This document shows positions 35,919-44,600 of a DNA stretch of 51,736 bases, one piece after another. The notes beneath the pieces are model-generated. The model did no database searches and was not told the origin of the DNA. It saw only the letters and a program-made list of their open reading frames with translations. How positions within the stretch are numbered: position 1 is the first letter of the stretch; every line of letters begins with the position of its first letter. Origin of the DNA: Nocardioides sp. Root240 (lineage in GTDB: Bacteria > Actinomycetota > Actinomycetes > Propionibacteriales > Nocardioidaceae); assembly GCF_001428825.1 (NCBI RefSeq), contig NZ_LMIT01000010.1, positions 39,581 to 91,316 on the forward strand, in the 5' to 3' direction. The position numbers were made by a program, and so were the translations under genes.

Positions 35919-36913
35919 CCGAGATGACGTACGGAACCCCGCCCCCACCACCCCCGGCCGGTGACGGCGCGCTGCGCGAGCGGCTGCTCGCCGTACGGCA
36001 GGAGGTCGCCAAGGCCGTCGTCGGCCAGGACGCCGCCGTGTCCGGCCTGCTCGTCGCGCTGCTCTGCGGCGGCCACGTGCTGATGGAGGGCGTGCCGGGC
36101 ACGGCCAAGACGCTGCTGGTGCGCACCCTGGCCTCGAGCCTGTCGGTGCAGACGCGGCGGGTGCAGTTCACGCCGGACCTGATGCCCGGCGACATCACCG
36201 GCTCGCTGGTGATCGACTCGAGCGCGGGCGAGCTGTCCTTCCGCGAGGGGCCGATCTTCACCAACCTGCTGCTCGCCGACGAGATCAACCGGACGCCCCC
36301 GAAGACGCAGTCCGCGCTGCTGGAGGCGATGGAGGAGGGCCAGGTGTCCGCCGACGGCGTGACCCGCCCGCTCCCCCGGCCCTTCCTCGTCGCGGCCACC
36401 CAGAACCCGGTCGAGTTCGAGGGCACCTACCCGCTGCCCGAGGCGCAGCTGGACCGCTTCCTGCTCAAGGTGGTGCTGCCCGTCCCGCCGCGCGACGACG
36501 AGGTGACCATCCTGACCCGGCACGCCGCCGGCTTCGACCCGCGCGACGTCGCCGGCGCCGGGGTCACCGCCGTGGCGAGCGGCGCCGACATCGAGGCCGC
36601 GCAAGCCGCCGCGAAGACCGTGCAGGTCTCGCCCGAGGTGGCGGCCTACATCGTCGACATCGCCCGCGCGACCCGCCAGTCCCCCAGCCTCTCGCTCGGC
36701 GTCAGCCCCCGCGGCGCGACCGCGCTGCTGCGCGCGGCCCGGGCGTGGGCGTGGCTGTCGGGGCGCGACTTCGTGACGCCCGACGACGTCAAGGCGCTCG
36801 CCCAGGCCGCGCTCGTGCACCGGCTCGGACTGCGTCCCGAGGCCGAGCTCGAGGGCGTCGACGTCGCCCAGGTGCTGGCCTCGGCCATCGCCTCGGTGCC
36901 GGTCCCGCGGTGA
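35915..36913 (+). CDS. MoxR-family AAA+ ATPase (first copy)
   Basis: A 332-residue AAA+ chaperone ATPase. After a Pro-rich start, Walker A GVPGTAKT (59-66), Walker B LLLADE (118-123), sensor 1 ATQNP (161-165) and an Arg-containing AQLDRFLLK are all intact. MoxR proteins remodel or insert cofactors into client complexes, usually with VWA-domain partners encoded next door; here the DUF58 protein. ATG 35915 overlaps the DUF4350 stop as ATGA. Confidence 0.94.
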   Translation: MTEMTYGTPPPPPPAGDGALRERLLAVRQEVAKAVVGQDAAVSGLLVALLCGGHVLMEGVPGTAKTLLVRTLASSLSVQTRRVQFTPDLMPGDITGSLVIDSSAGELSFREGPIFTNLLLADEINRTPPKTQSALLEAMEEGQVSADGVTRPLPRPFLVAATQNPVEFEGTYPLPEAQLDRFLLKVVLPVPPRDDEVTILTRHAAGFDPRDVAGAGVTAVASGADIEAAQAAAKTVQVSPEVAAYIVDIARATRQSPSLSLGVSPRGATALLRAARAWAWLSGRDFVTPDDVKALAQAALVHRLGLRPEAELEGVDVAQVLASAIASVPVPR

Positions 36914-36926
36914 GGCGCTGCTGCTG

Positions 36927-38252
36927 ATGGCGATCTCCGGGCGCGTGCCGCTGCTGCTCCTGCTGGGGCTGGCGGCGGTCGTGCTGCGTCCCGAGGGCAG
37001 CACGGTGCTGCTGTGGCTGCTCGGCGTGCTGGTCATGGTCGGCATCGACGTCCTCCTGGCTCCGGTGCCCTCGAGCGTCGGCATCGAGCGGCGCCAGCCC
37101 GGCACCGTCCGGCTCGGCGACCCGGCGACCGGCGGGCTGGTGCTGACCGCGGCCCGCGGCGCGCGGGTGCAGGTGCGCGACGCCTGGCAGCCCTCGGCCG
37201 GCGCGAGCGCCAACCGCCACCGGCTCCGCCTCCGCGCCGGCGAGCCGCAGCGCCTGACCACACCGCTGCTCCCCCGACGGCGCGGTGACCTCCGGGCCGC
37301 CGGCGTGACCGTGCGGGCCTGGGGGCCACTGGGCCTGGCCGCGCGGCAGCGGACCTACGACGTACCGGGGACGGTGCGGGCGCTCCCGCCCTTCGAGTCC
37401 CGCAAGCACCTGCCGTCGCGACTGGCCCGGCTGCGCGACCTGGACGGCCGCGCCGCGATCCGGGTGCGCGGGCAGGGCACGGAGTTCGACTCGTTGCGCG
37501 AGTACGTGCGCGGCGACGACGTGCGCTCGATCGACTGGCGTGCCTCGGCCCGCACGCCACACGTCGTGGTGCGCACCTGGCAGCCCGAGCGCGACCGCCG
37601 CGTGGTGCTCGTGCTCGACACCTCACGCACCTCGGCCGGCCGGGTCGCCCGGTTCCCCGGCGACGACGCGGAGGACGGCATGCCCCGCCTCGACGCCGCC
37701 ATGGACGCCGCCCTCCTGCTCGGCTCGCTCGCCGCCCGCGCGGGCGACCGGATCGACTTCCTCGCCGGTGACCGCCGCGTCCGCGCGCGCCAGCGGGTGC
37801 ACGGCGTCCGCGACGTCGCCGCCCGGCTCCAGGAGCAGATGGCCGACCTCGAGCCGGCCCTCGTCGAGGCCGACTGGGACACGCTCGCCGGCGCCGTCCA
37901 GGGCTTCGGTCGCCAGCGCGCGCTCGTCGTCCTGCTGACCGCGCTCGAGCCGAGCGCCATCGCCGACGGCCTGCTCCCCGTCCTCCCGACCCTCGTGCGG
38001 CACCACCGGGTCGTCGTCGCGTCCGTGCGCGACCCCGAGCTCGGCCGGCTCGCCGACGTCTCCGCCACCGAGCGCCCCACCGCCGACACCGTCTACGCCG
38101 CCGCGGCCGCCGAGCACGAGCTGGCCCGCCGTACCCGGATGCGGGAGGTGCTGGCCCGGCTGGGCGTCGACGTCGTCGACGCGGACGCCGCCCAGCTGCC
38201 GCCAGCCCTCGCGGACCACTACCTGCACCTGAAGGCGCAGGGGCTGCTCTGA
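36927..38252 (+). CDS. DUF58 domain-containing protein (first copy)
   Basis: A 441-residue protein with two N-terminal hydrophobic segments (about 6-45), a beta-rich region, then the DUF58 hallmark EFDSLREYVRGDDVRSIDWR (near 185-205) followed by a VWA-like domain that begins VVLVLDTSRTS, so the metal-site Asp is kept. DUF58 proteins partner MoxR ATPases; no catalytic role is established. It starts 13 bases after moxR and ends 13 bases before the convergent SpoIIM gene. Confidence 0.9.
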   Translation: MAISGRVPLLLLLGLAAVVLRPEGSTVLLWLLGVLVMVGIDVLLAPVPSSVGIERRQPGTVRLGDPATGGLVLTAARGARVQVRDAWQPSAGASANRHRLRLRAGEPQRLTTPLLPRRRGDLRAAGVTVRAWGPLGLAARQRTYDVPGTVRALPPFESRKHLPSRLARLRDLDGRAAIRVRGQGTEFDSLREYVRGDDVRSIDWRASARTPHVVVRTWQPERDRRVVLVLDTSRTSAGRVARFPGDDAEDGMPRLDAAMDAALLLGSLAARAGDRIDFLAGDRRVRARQRVHGVRDVAARLQEQMADLEPALVEADWDTLAGAVQGFGRQRALVVLLTALEPSAIADGLLPVLPTLVRHHRVVVASVRDPELGRLADVSATERPTADTVYAAAAAEHELARRTRMREVLARLGVDVVDADAAQLPPALADHYLHLKAQGLL

Positions 38253-38265
38253 GGGGCGGACCGGG

Positions 38266-39270
38266 TCAGGCCTGGGTCGCGACCCGGTCCTCGAGAAGCT
38301 CGGCCCCGATGTCGCCGGTCTGGCCCCGCGACGCGGCCGCCCGGCCGACGACGAACACGTAGGCGAGGAAGGCGACCTCGGCGACGATGCCGATCCCGAT
38401 CCGCGCCCAGGTCGGCAGCGGGGAGGGCGTCACGAAGGCCTCGATGATGCCGCTGATCGCGAGCACGACGCCGAGCCCCAGGGCGACCGTGACCGCCGTA
38501 CGACCGGCCCGGGCGAGGGCCGTGGCACGGGAGACGCCGCCCGGCTCGATCCACGACCAGAACAGGCGCAGGCCGACGCCGCCGGCGACGAAGACGCACG
38601 TCAGCTCGAGGAGGCCGTGCGGGAGGATCAGGCCCCAGAACACCTCGGCGCGGTCGTGGCGCTCCATGATCGAGCCGATGATCGCGAGGTTGAGGACGTT
38701 CTGGAAGAGCAGCCACAGCACGGGCAGGCCGAGGATGCCCAGCGCGATGCAGAGGCCGGAGACCCACGTGTTGTTGAGCCAGACGTGGGTGGCGAAGGCG
38801 CTCGCGGCGTTCTCGCTGTAGTAGCTCTCGAAGTCGCTGTTGACGAGCTGGTCGACGGCCTGCGGGTCGAGCAGGTTCTGCTCGACCTCGGGGTGCTGCG
38901 CCAGCCAGGCCATCATCACGCCGGTGACCACGACGTTGCCGGCCACGCAGCCCAGCCACCACCAGCGCAGCTGGAAGAGCGCGGCCGGGAAGCGGTCGGT
39001 GAAGAAGTGGACGACGCCGCGCCAGCTGGGGACCCGCGCCGCCAGCATGGAGATGCGCGCCCGGGCGAGCAGCGAGGAGAGGTAGGCCACGAGCTGGCCG
39101 TCGGGCGCCGACGTACGGACCACGGAGAGGTGGGTGGCCACCTGCTGGTAGCGGTCGACGAGCTCGTCGGCCTCGGCGCCGTTGCGGCGCCGCTGGCGCA
39201 CCAGCTGCTCGAGGCGGGCCCACGAGTGCGAGTGGGCCGCCACGTAGGCGTCGAGATCGATCCGGGGCAC
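38266..39270 (-). CDS. Stage II sporulation protein M-like membrane protein
   Basis: A 334-residue polytopic SpoIIM/DUF95 protein. The soluble N-terminus (about 1-95) contains WARLEQLVRQRRR; about six helices follow, with LPHGLLELTCVFVAGGVGLR as the family signature. In Bacillus SpoIIM takes part in engulfment, but non-sporulating actinobacteria carry homologues beside RDD and MoxR-DUF58 genes, where the role is unknown. GTG start fixed by a TAGATT-N6-GTG promoter. Confidence 0.9.
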   Translation of the reverse strand: MPRIDLDAYVAAHSHSWARLEQLVRQRRRNGAEADELVDRYQQVATHLSVVRTSAPDGQLVAYLSSLLARARISMLAARVPSWRGVVHFFTDRFPAALFQLRWWWLGCVAGNVVVTGVMMAWLAQHPEVEQNLLDPQAVDQLVNSDFESYYSENAASAFATHVWLNNTWVSGLCIALGILGLPVLWLLFQNVLNLAIIGSIMERHDRAEVFWGLILPHGLLELTCVFVAGGVGLRLFWSWIEPGGVSRATALARAGRTAVTVALGLGVVLAISGIIEAFVTPSPLPTWARIGIGIVAEVAFLAYVFVVGRAAASRGQTGDIGAELLEDRVATQA

Positions 39271-39276
39271 GGTGTC

Positions 39277-39282
39277 AATCTA
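39277..39282 (-). promoter_or_regulatory. Leaderless-type -10 box of the SpoIIM gene
   Basis: Minus-strand TAGATT, six bases (GACACC), then GTG. The same hexamer drives the divergent RDD gene from 39373. Confidence 0.6.
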
Positions 39283-39304
39283 GGCCCTCGCTGCGCTCGG
39301 GCAT

Positions 39305-39332
39305 GTCGCGCCGCCTGCCAACGCGGCGCGAC
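39305..39332. repeat. Perfect palindrome between divergent SpoIIM and RDD genes
   Basis: GTCGCGCCGC and GCGGCGCGAC (39305-39314, 39323-39332) pair over 10 bp around an 8-base centre. It sits near the middle of the 114-base divergent region, between two leaderless -10 boxes. It may be an operator or a hairpin insulating the two directions. A CTCGCTGCGCTCG motif lies immediately to its left. Confidence 0.6.
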
Positions 39333-39372
39333 GAGATCCGGGCCGACCCGGCGCGTGCGTGTGGCCGGCGCC

Positions 39373-39378
39373 TAGATT
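39373..39378 (+). promoter_or_regulatory. Leaderless-type -10 box of the RDD gene
   Basis: TAGATT, six bases (GTCACC), then the ATG at 39385. Confidence 0.65.
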
Positions 39379-39384
39379 GTCACC

Positions 39385-40188
39385 ATGTCCGACTTCGCCA
39401 CCGTCACCGCCGATGACCTCGTCACCGGCGAGGGGGTCGCGCTCGACCTGCCGGCGGCCTCGCTCGGGCTGCGCCTGGCCAGTGGGCTGCTCGACGTCGT
39501 CATCACGATCGTGTCCTTCGTCGTCCTCTACGTCCTGTTCGCGGTGCTCGGCATCTCCCTCGGCGACGAGGCGGCGTTCGGGGCGGGCATCGTGCTGGCG
39601 ACGATGCTGGCGCTGGTCGTGGTCCCGACGACGGTCGAGACGCTGACCCGCGGGCGATCGGTCGGCAAGCTCGCGGTCGGGCTGCGCACGGTGCGCGACG
39701 ACGGCGGGGCGATCTCGTTCCACCACGCGCTGGTCCGCTCGCTGATCGCGGTCGTGGAGATCTATGCCTTCAGCGGGGCGCCTGCGTTCTTCTCGGTGCT
39801 GCTGAGCTCGAAGGGCAAGCGGCTCGGCGACTACGCCGCCGGCACGTACGTCGTCCGCGACCGCGTGCCGCTCCGGCTCCCCCCGCCGCCCGCGATGCCG
39901 CAGCCGCTGGCCGGGTGGGCGAAGCGGGCCGACCTGACCGCGCTACCGACGGGCACCGCGCTCGCCGTACGCCAGTTCCTGGGACGGCTCCCCACGCTGG
40001 ACCCGGCGTCGCGGGAGCGGGTCGGGCGGGCGCTGCTGGCCGACGTGCTGCCGCACGTCGCTCCCGCCCCGCCGCCGAACGCGCCGCCGGAGCTGGTGCT
40101 GATGGCGGTGGTGGCCGAGCGCCGCGAGCGCGACCTCGCCCGGCTGCGCCGCGACGACGCGCTCCGCGCCCGGCTGCTCGACCGCTGA
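39385..40188 (+). CDS. RDD family membrane protein
   Basis: A 267-residue protein with an RDD domain (about 22-155): Arg in LGLRLASGLLDVVI, then two paired helices, the TLTRGRSVGKLAVGLRTV signature and KRLGDYAAGTYVVRDR. The C-terminal ~100 residues are hydrophilic and basic with a Pro-rich linker. RDD proteins are thought to be membrane transport or accessory proteins (some are Na+/H+ antiporter-like); the activity here is unknown. It is likely functionally linked to SpoIIM, with which it shares a divergent promoter region. Confidence 0.9.
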   Translation: MSDFATVTADDLVTGEGVALDLPAASLGLRLASGLLDVVITIVSFVVLYVLFAVLGISLGDEAAFGAGIVLATMLALVVVPTTVETLTRGRSVGKLAVGLRTVRDDGGAISFHHALVRSLIAVVEIYAFSGAPAFFSVLLSSKGKRLGDYAAGTYVVRDRVPLRLPPPPAMPQPLAGWAKRADLTALPTGTALAVRQFLGRLPTLDPASRERVGRALLADVLPHVAPAPPPNAPPELVLMAVVAERRERDLARLRRDDALRARLLDR

Positions 40189-40220
40189 CCGGTTCGGGAC
40201 TGCGGCATCCGGACCCTCGG

Positions 40221-40226
40221 TAGGTT
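40221..40226 (+). promoter_or_regulatory. Leaderless-type -10 box of the second MoxR operon
   Basis: TAGGTT, six bases (GGCGCC), then the ATG at 40233. This suggests that the Bat-like operon has its own promoter 44 bases after the RDD stop. Confidence 0.6.
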
Positions 40227-40232
40227 GGCGCC

Positions 40233-41258
40233 ATGACCGAGCTCCGCCGCGCGCCCGTCGACTCCACGGTTCCGCTCACCCAGGACGAGCTGGTCCGGGC
40301 GACGGAGCGGATCAGCCTGGTCTCGGACGCCTTCTCGAGCCGGGTCGTCGGCCAGCACAACGTGCGCACGGCGCTGCTGGTCACCCTGCTCGCCGAGGGG
40401 CACGTGCTCCTCGAGAGCGTGCCCGGGCTCGCCAAGACGCTGGCGGCATCGACCCTCGCACAGGCCGTGGACGCCCGCTTCGCGCGCATCCAGTGCACCC
40501 CCGACCTGCTGCCGAGCGACATCATCGGGACCCAGGTCTACGACCCCCGCCGCCACGAGTTCGAGACCCAGCTCGGGCCGGTGCACGCCAACTTCGTGCT
40601 GCTCGACGAGATCAACCGGGCCAGCGCGAAGACCCAGTCCGCGCTGCTCGAGGCGATGCAGGAGCGGCAGACCTCGATCGCCGGGGCGATCCACCCGCTG
40701 CCCGACCCGTTCATGGTGCTGGCCACCCAGAACCCCATCGAGGAGGAGGGCACCTACGTCCTCCCACACGCGCAGATGGACCGCTTCCTGCTCAAGGAGA
40801 TCGTCGACTACCCCAGTGAGGACGACGAGCTGGTCGTCCTCGAGCGGATCGACGACGGCACCCTCGGCCAGCACATGACCGACGTCGCCGCCGCGGCCAC
40901 GACCGCCGAGGTGGTCGACCTGCAGGGCCTGGTCCGCCGGGTGTACGTCGACCCGGCGATCCGCCGCTACATCACCGCCGTGGTCCGCGCGACCCGCGAC
41001 GTCACCAGCCTGCTCGGCCCCGAGCTGGGCAACTACGTCGAGATCGGGGCGAGCCCGCGCGGCTCGATCGCGTTCTTCCAGGCCGCCCGCGCCATGGCGG
41101 TCGTCCAGGGCCGCCACTACGTCATCCCCGAGGACGTGCGCGAGCTGCGGCACAGCGTGCTGCGCCACCGCATCCACCTCAGCTTCGAGGCGCTGGCCGA
41201 CCGGGTCCGCACCGAGACGATCGTCGACGCGGTCTTCCGCGCGATCCCGACCCCCTGA
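40233..41258 (+). CDS. MoxR-family AAA+ ATPase (second copy)
   Basis: A 341-residue MoxR ATPase. Walker A reads ESVPGLAKT (61-69), with Ser where most have Gly at the first position; Walker B FVLLDE (121-126) and sensor 1 ATQNP are intact. The usual EGTYPLPEAQLDRF appears as EGTYVLPHAQMDRF. It heads a Bat-like operon of DUF58, TM protein, two VWA proteins and a TPR protein, and is clearly distinct in sequence from the copy at 35915. Confidence 0.94.
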   Translation: MTELRRAPVDSTVPLTQDELVRATERISLVSDAFSSRVVGQHNVRTALLVTLLAEGHVLLESVPGLAKTLAASTLAQAVDARFARIQCTPDLLPSDIIGTQVYDPRRHEFETQLGPVHANFVLLDEINRASAKTQSALLEAMQERQTSIAGAIHPLPDPFMVLATQNPIEEEGTYVLPHAQMDRFLLKEIVDYPSEDDELVVLERIDDGTLGQHMTDVAAAATTAEVVDLQGLVRRVYVDPAIRRYITAVVRATRDVTSLLGPELGNYVEIGASPRGSIAFFQAARAMAVVQGRHYVIPEDVRELRHSVLRHRIHLSFEALADRVRTETIVDAVFRAIPTP

Positions 41259-41271
41259 CCGACGTACCGCC

Positions 41272-42162
41272 ATGCCCGCCCACCTGACCCGGATCAAGAC
41301 CCGCCTCTCGATCCACGCCCACCGCAAGGTGCGGGGTCTGCTCGAGGGCGAGTACGCCGCGCTCCACGTCGGCCGGGGCATCGACTTCAACGACCTGCGG
41401 GAGTACGTCCGCGGCGACGACGTGAAGGACATCGACTGGAAGGCCTCGGCCCGCGGCCGCCAGCTCCTGGTCAAGAGGTACGTCGCCGAGCGCAAGCACA
41501 CCGTGCTGCTGTGCGTCTCGACCGGGCGCAGCATGGCGGCGATGAACGACGCCGCCGTGGGCAAGCGCGAGCTCGCCGTCTTCGTCAGCGGCCTGATGGG
41601 CCTGCTCGCCGTCCGGCACGGCGACCTCGTCAGCCTGGTCCGCGGTGACGCCGCCGAGCAGCACGCCGAGCGGCCCCGCGGCGGCGAGCTGCACCTCGAG
41701 CGCCTGCTCGGGGGCATCCACGACGCGATCCGTCCCGACGGGTCGGCCGCCGACCTGACCGCACTGCTGCGCTACGTCGCCCGCACGGTCCACCGGCGCA
41801 CCATCCTGGTCATCGTCTGCGACGACACGTCCGTGCCCGACGAGGCCGCCGACCTGCTGCGCCGGCTGACCGTCCAGCACGAGGTGCTGCTGCTGACGAT
41901 CGGCGACCTCGACCCGACCCTGCCGGCCGTGGCCGAGCGGCGGCTCGTCGACGTCGACACCGCCGCCGAGGTGCCCGGCTGGCTGCGCCACGACCGGCAG
42001 CTGCGGCGTGAGCTCGCCGCGCTGGTCGGCGCGGAGGAGGCCTCGCTGCGCCGCCGGCTCGACCAGCTCGGCGTGGTCCACGAGCGGGTGCACGACACCG
42101 ACTCGGCCGTCGCGGCGGTCTTCCGCCTGCTCGAGAGGCAGCGCCATGCGCGCCGTCGCTGA
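41272..42162 (+). CDS. DUF58 domain-containing protein (second copy)
   Basis: A 296-residue protein, short and lacking the N-terminal helices of the first copy, so probably cytoplasmic. It has the hallmark FNDLREYVRGDDVKDIDWK (about 39-57). In the VWA-like part the metal motif reads LLCVSTGRSM, with Ser in place of the first Asp, so metal binding may be lost. Starts 13 bases after moxR; its end overlaps the next gene by 17 bases. Confidence 0.9.
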   Translation: MPAHLTRIKTRLSIHAHRKVRGLLEGEYAALHVGRGIDFNDLREYVRGDDVKDIDWKASARGRQLLVKRYVAERKHTVLLCVSTGRSMAAMNDAAVGKRELAVFVSGLMGLLAVRHGDLVSLVRGDAAEQHAERPRGGELHLERLLGGIHDAIRPDGSAADLTALLRYVARTVHRRTILVIVCDDTSVPDEAADLLRRLTVQHEVLLLTIGDLDPTLPAVAERRLVDVDTAAEVPGWLRHDRQLRRELAALVGAEEASLRRRLDQLGVVHERVHDTDSAVAAVFRLLERQRHARRR

Positions 42163-42649
42163 GCCGCGCGCCGACGTCCCGGGGATGCCCGCGGAGTTCT
42201 CCGGACCGGTCGCCTACGCCGAGCGCTGGCTGTGGATCGCGGTCGTCCTCGTCGCGCTCGTCGTCGTCTACTACGCCGCCTCGTGGTGGCTCACCCGGCC
42301 GCCGCGACCGCCTGTCGTCGAGCGCCGCGACGTGGACGTGCTCAACGTGCGCCGTGACCACCTCGCCCGGATCGACGCTCTCGTCGCGCAGGTGCACGGC
42401 GGCACGGTCGACCCGCGCGAGGGCCACCAGCGGCTGAGCGACCTGGTCCGCTCCTACGTCGCCGCCGTCACCACGTTGCCCGCGCGCACCATGGCGCTGG
42501 CCGACTTCCGTGATCGCGCGCCGCAGGAGCTGGTCGACGCGCTGGAGCTGATGTACCCGCCCGAGTTCGCGCCCGACGCCGACGACCCGGCTGCCCGCTT
42601 CGACGAGGCGGCCGCGGCGTCGCGGAGGCTGGTGGGCTCGTGGAGCTGA
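42146..42649 (+). CDS. Single-pass membrane protein of a Bat-like operon
   Basis: A 167-residue protein with one transmembrane helix (about 27-47, WLWIAVVLVALVVVYYAASW) and a cytoplasmic domain containing RLSDLVRSYVAAVTTLPA and ALELMYPPEFAPDAD. Its position between DUF58 and VWA genes is where DUF4381-type proteins lie in other Bat operons, and its layout is compatible, but I cannot confirm the family. ATG 42146 follows GAGAGG; the stop overlaps the GTG of the next gene. Confidence 0.8.
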   Translation: MRAVAEPRADVPGMPAEFSGPVAYAERWLWIAVVLVALVVVYYAASWWLTRPPRPPVVERRDVDVLNVRRDHLARIDALVAQVHGGTVDPREGHQRLSDLVRSYVAAVTTLPARTMALADFRDRAPQELVDALELMYPPEFAPDADDPAARFDEAAAASRRLVGSWS

Positions 42650-43695
42650 CCTGGAACGGGGGCGAGACCGGCTTCCGGTGGCCGTGGCTGGTGCCGGTGC
42701 TGGTGCTGCTGGTCGTGGGACTGATGGTCTGGTGGACGAGGTCCCGCGGGCGTCGTACCGCTGCGGGGGCGTCGTACGTCGCCCACGCCGCGCGACTGCG
42801 CGCGCTCCCCCGCTACCGGGCCCTGGTCCGGCGCCAGGTCGTCCTCGGCACCTGCCTGACCGTCGCCGCGCTGGTGGCCTGCGCCGGCGCGATCGTGCTG
42901 GGCGGGCGGGTGCAGGAGCGGCAGACACACGCGCAGGAGGACCGGACGCGCGACATCATGCTGTGCCTCGACTCGTCCGGCTCGATGGCCGAGGTGGACG
43001 CCGAGGTCGTGCGTGAGTTCCGCACGATCGTCGGCGGGCTGCGCGGCGAGCGGGTCGGGCTGACCATCTGGAGTGGCGTCGCCATCACGGTCTTCCCGCT
43101 GACCGACGACTACGACTACGTCCTCGAGCAGCTCGGCGAGGCCGAGGACGCCTTCGGCGCCGGCGGCGTCTACTCCGAGGCCTACTCCGTCTACACCGCC
43201 GGCACGGTCATCGACTGGGACATCCAGTCGCAGCTCGGCGACGGGCTGGCCTCCTGCGTGCAGCGCTTCGACCGCCGCGACGAGGACCGCAGCCGCGCGA
43301 TCGTGCTGGCCTCCGACAACGAGCCCATCGGTCAGGGCGTCTACGACCTGCCCGCCGCGGCCGAGCTCGCGCGCGAGGCGAACGTGGTGGTGCACGCCAT
43401 CGCCCCGCCAACGACGGGCGACCGGCCGAGCGCCGCGCGCCTGTTCTCGGACGCGGCGACCAGCACGGGCGGCACGTTCTCGATGCTCGGCGACGACGGC
43501 AGCGCGGCCGGCGTGATCAAGGCGATCGGCGACCTCGACACCAGCGAGATCGAGCGGCCGCCCGTCGTCCAGGTGCTCGACCGGCCCCGCCTCGGCACCG
43601 TCCTCGCCGGCATTGGCGTCGGCGGCCTCGGCGTGGTCTGGCTCGCGCAGGGCCTGCTCGCCGTGCGGGACCGGCGCGAGGAGGAGGCGTCGTGA
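42640..43695 (+). CDS. VWA domain-containing membrane protein (BatA/B-like), first
   Basis: A 351-residue protein: two N-terminal helices (about 13-27 and 68-90), a VWA domain (about 105-300) with intact MIDAS DSSGS in MLCLDSSGSM, Thr-containing GLTIWSG and LASDNEP, and a C-terminal helix (about 317-336). This is the BatA/BatB layout (helices flanking a VWA domain). Such proteins form complexes with MoxR ATPases at the membrane. GTG 42640 overlaps the preceding gene by 10 bases. Confidence 0.9.
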   Translation: MELTWNGGETGFRWPWLVPVLVLLVVGLMVWWTRSRGRRTAAGASYVAHAARLRALPRYRALVRRQVVLGTCLTVAALVACAGAIVLGGRVQERQTHAQEDRTRDIMLCLDSSGSMAEVDAEVVREFRTIVGGLRGERVGLTIWSGVAITVFPLTDDYDYVLEQLGEAEDAFGAGGVYSEAYSVYTAGTVIDWDIQSQLGDGLASCVQRFDRRDEDRSRAIVLASDNEPIGQGVYDLPAAAELAREANVVVHAIAPPTTGDRPSAARLFSDAATSTGGTFSMLGDDGSAAGVIKAIGDLDTSEIERPPVVQVLDRPRLGTVLAGIGVGGLGVVWLAQGLLAVRDRREEEAS

Positions 43696-44600
43696 GGCCC
43701 GGCCCGCTCGTCGTACGACGGATCGCGATCGCGGTGACCTTCGTGATCGTGCTGCTGCGCCCCGGCTTCGGCGAGGCCGACGTCCCCACGCAGCTGTCCG
43801 ACATCGACCTGCTCGTCGTGGTCGACCGGACCCGGTCGATGGCCGCGCTCGACTACGCCGGCACGAAGCCCCGGATCGAGGGCGTGCGCGACGACCTCGA
43901 CGCCCTCGCCGACGACCTGCCGGGCGCGCGCTTCGCGATGATCGCCTTCGGCGCCGAGAGCCGGCTGGTGCTGCCGTTCACCTCCGACACCTCGGCGTAC
44001 GAGGCCGCGGTCGACACGATCGACCTCGAGCTCCCGCTGGAGGGCGACGGCTCCAGCGCCGGCCGGCCGGCCGCGCAGGCGCTCGAGGTCCTGGAGCGCG
44101 CGGCCGAGCGCCGGCCCGAGCGCCGTCGGGTCGTCGTCTACGTCGGCGACGGCGAGGACACCGGCACCGACACCGATGACGCCTCCTTCGGCCCGGTCGC
44201 CGACCTCGTCGTCGGCGGCGTGGTCCTCGGCTACGGCACCACCGACGGGGCGAGGATGCCCGAGGACGACGAGGGCGGCGGCTCCTGGGTCCGCGACCCC
44301 GCCACCGGGGAGGACGCCGTCTCCCGCGCCGACCTCGGCCGGCTCGAGGACATCGCCGGCGAGCTCGACGTCGACTTCGTGCACCGCACCGGTCCCGGCG
44401 GCATGGACGAGGTGGTCGACACCTTCGACGCGTCGTACGTCGACGGCGAGCGCGGCGACGGACCGCCGGCCGCGCACGACCTGACCTGGCTGTTCGGCCT
44501 GCTGCTGCTCGGGCTGGTCCTCGCCGAGCTCCGCGACGGCTGGCGCGCGGTGTGGCGCTCGCAGGACGCGCTCCTGCCCCGCGAGGGAGGTCGCCCGTGA
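43692..44600 (+). CDS. VWA domain-containing membrane protein (BatB-like), second
   Basis: A 302-residue protein with an N-terminal helix (about 9-21), a VWA domain whose MIDAS reads VVDRTRSM (Thr for the first Ser), a YVGDGEDTGTDTDD acidic loop, and a C-terminal helix (about 263-278). It is paralogous in layout to the preceding gene. GTG 43692 overlaps its stop as GTGA, so the pair is probably made in equal amounts. Confidence 0.88.
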   Translation: MRPGPLVVRRIAIAVTFVIVLLRPGFGEADVPTQLSDIDLLVVVDRTRSMAALDYAGTKPRIEGVRDDLDALADDLPGARFAMIAFGAESRLVLPFTSDTSAYEAAVDTIDLELPLEGDGSSAGRPAAQALEVLERAAERRPERRRVVVYVGDGEDTGTDTDDASFGPVADLVVGGVVLGYGTTDGARMPEDDEGGGSWVRDPATGEDAVSRADLGRLEDIAGELDVDFVHRTGPGGMDEVVDTFDASYVDGERGDGPPAAHDLTWLFGLLLLGLVLAELRDGWRAVWRSQDALLPREGGRP

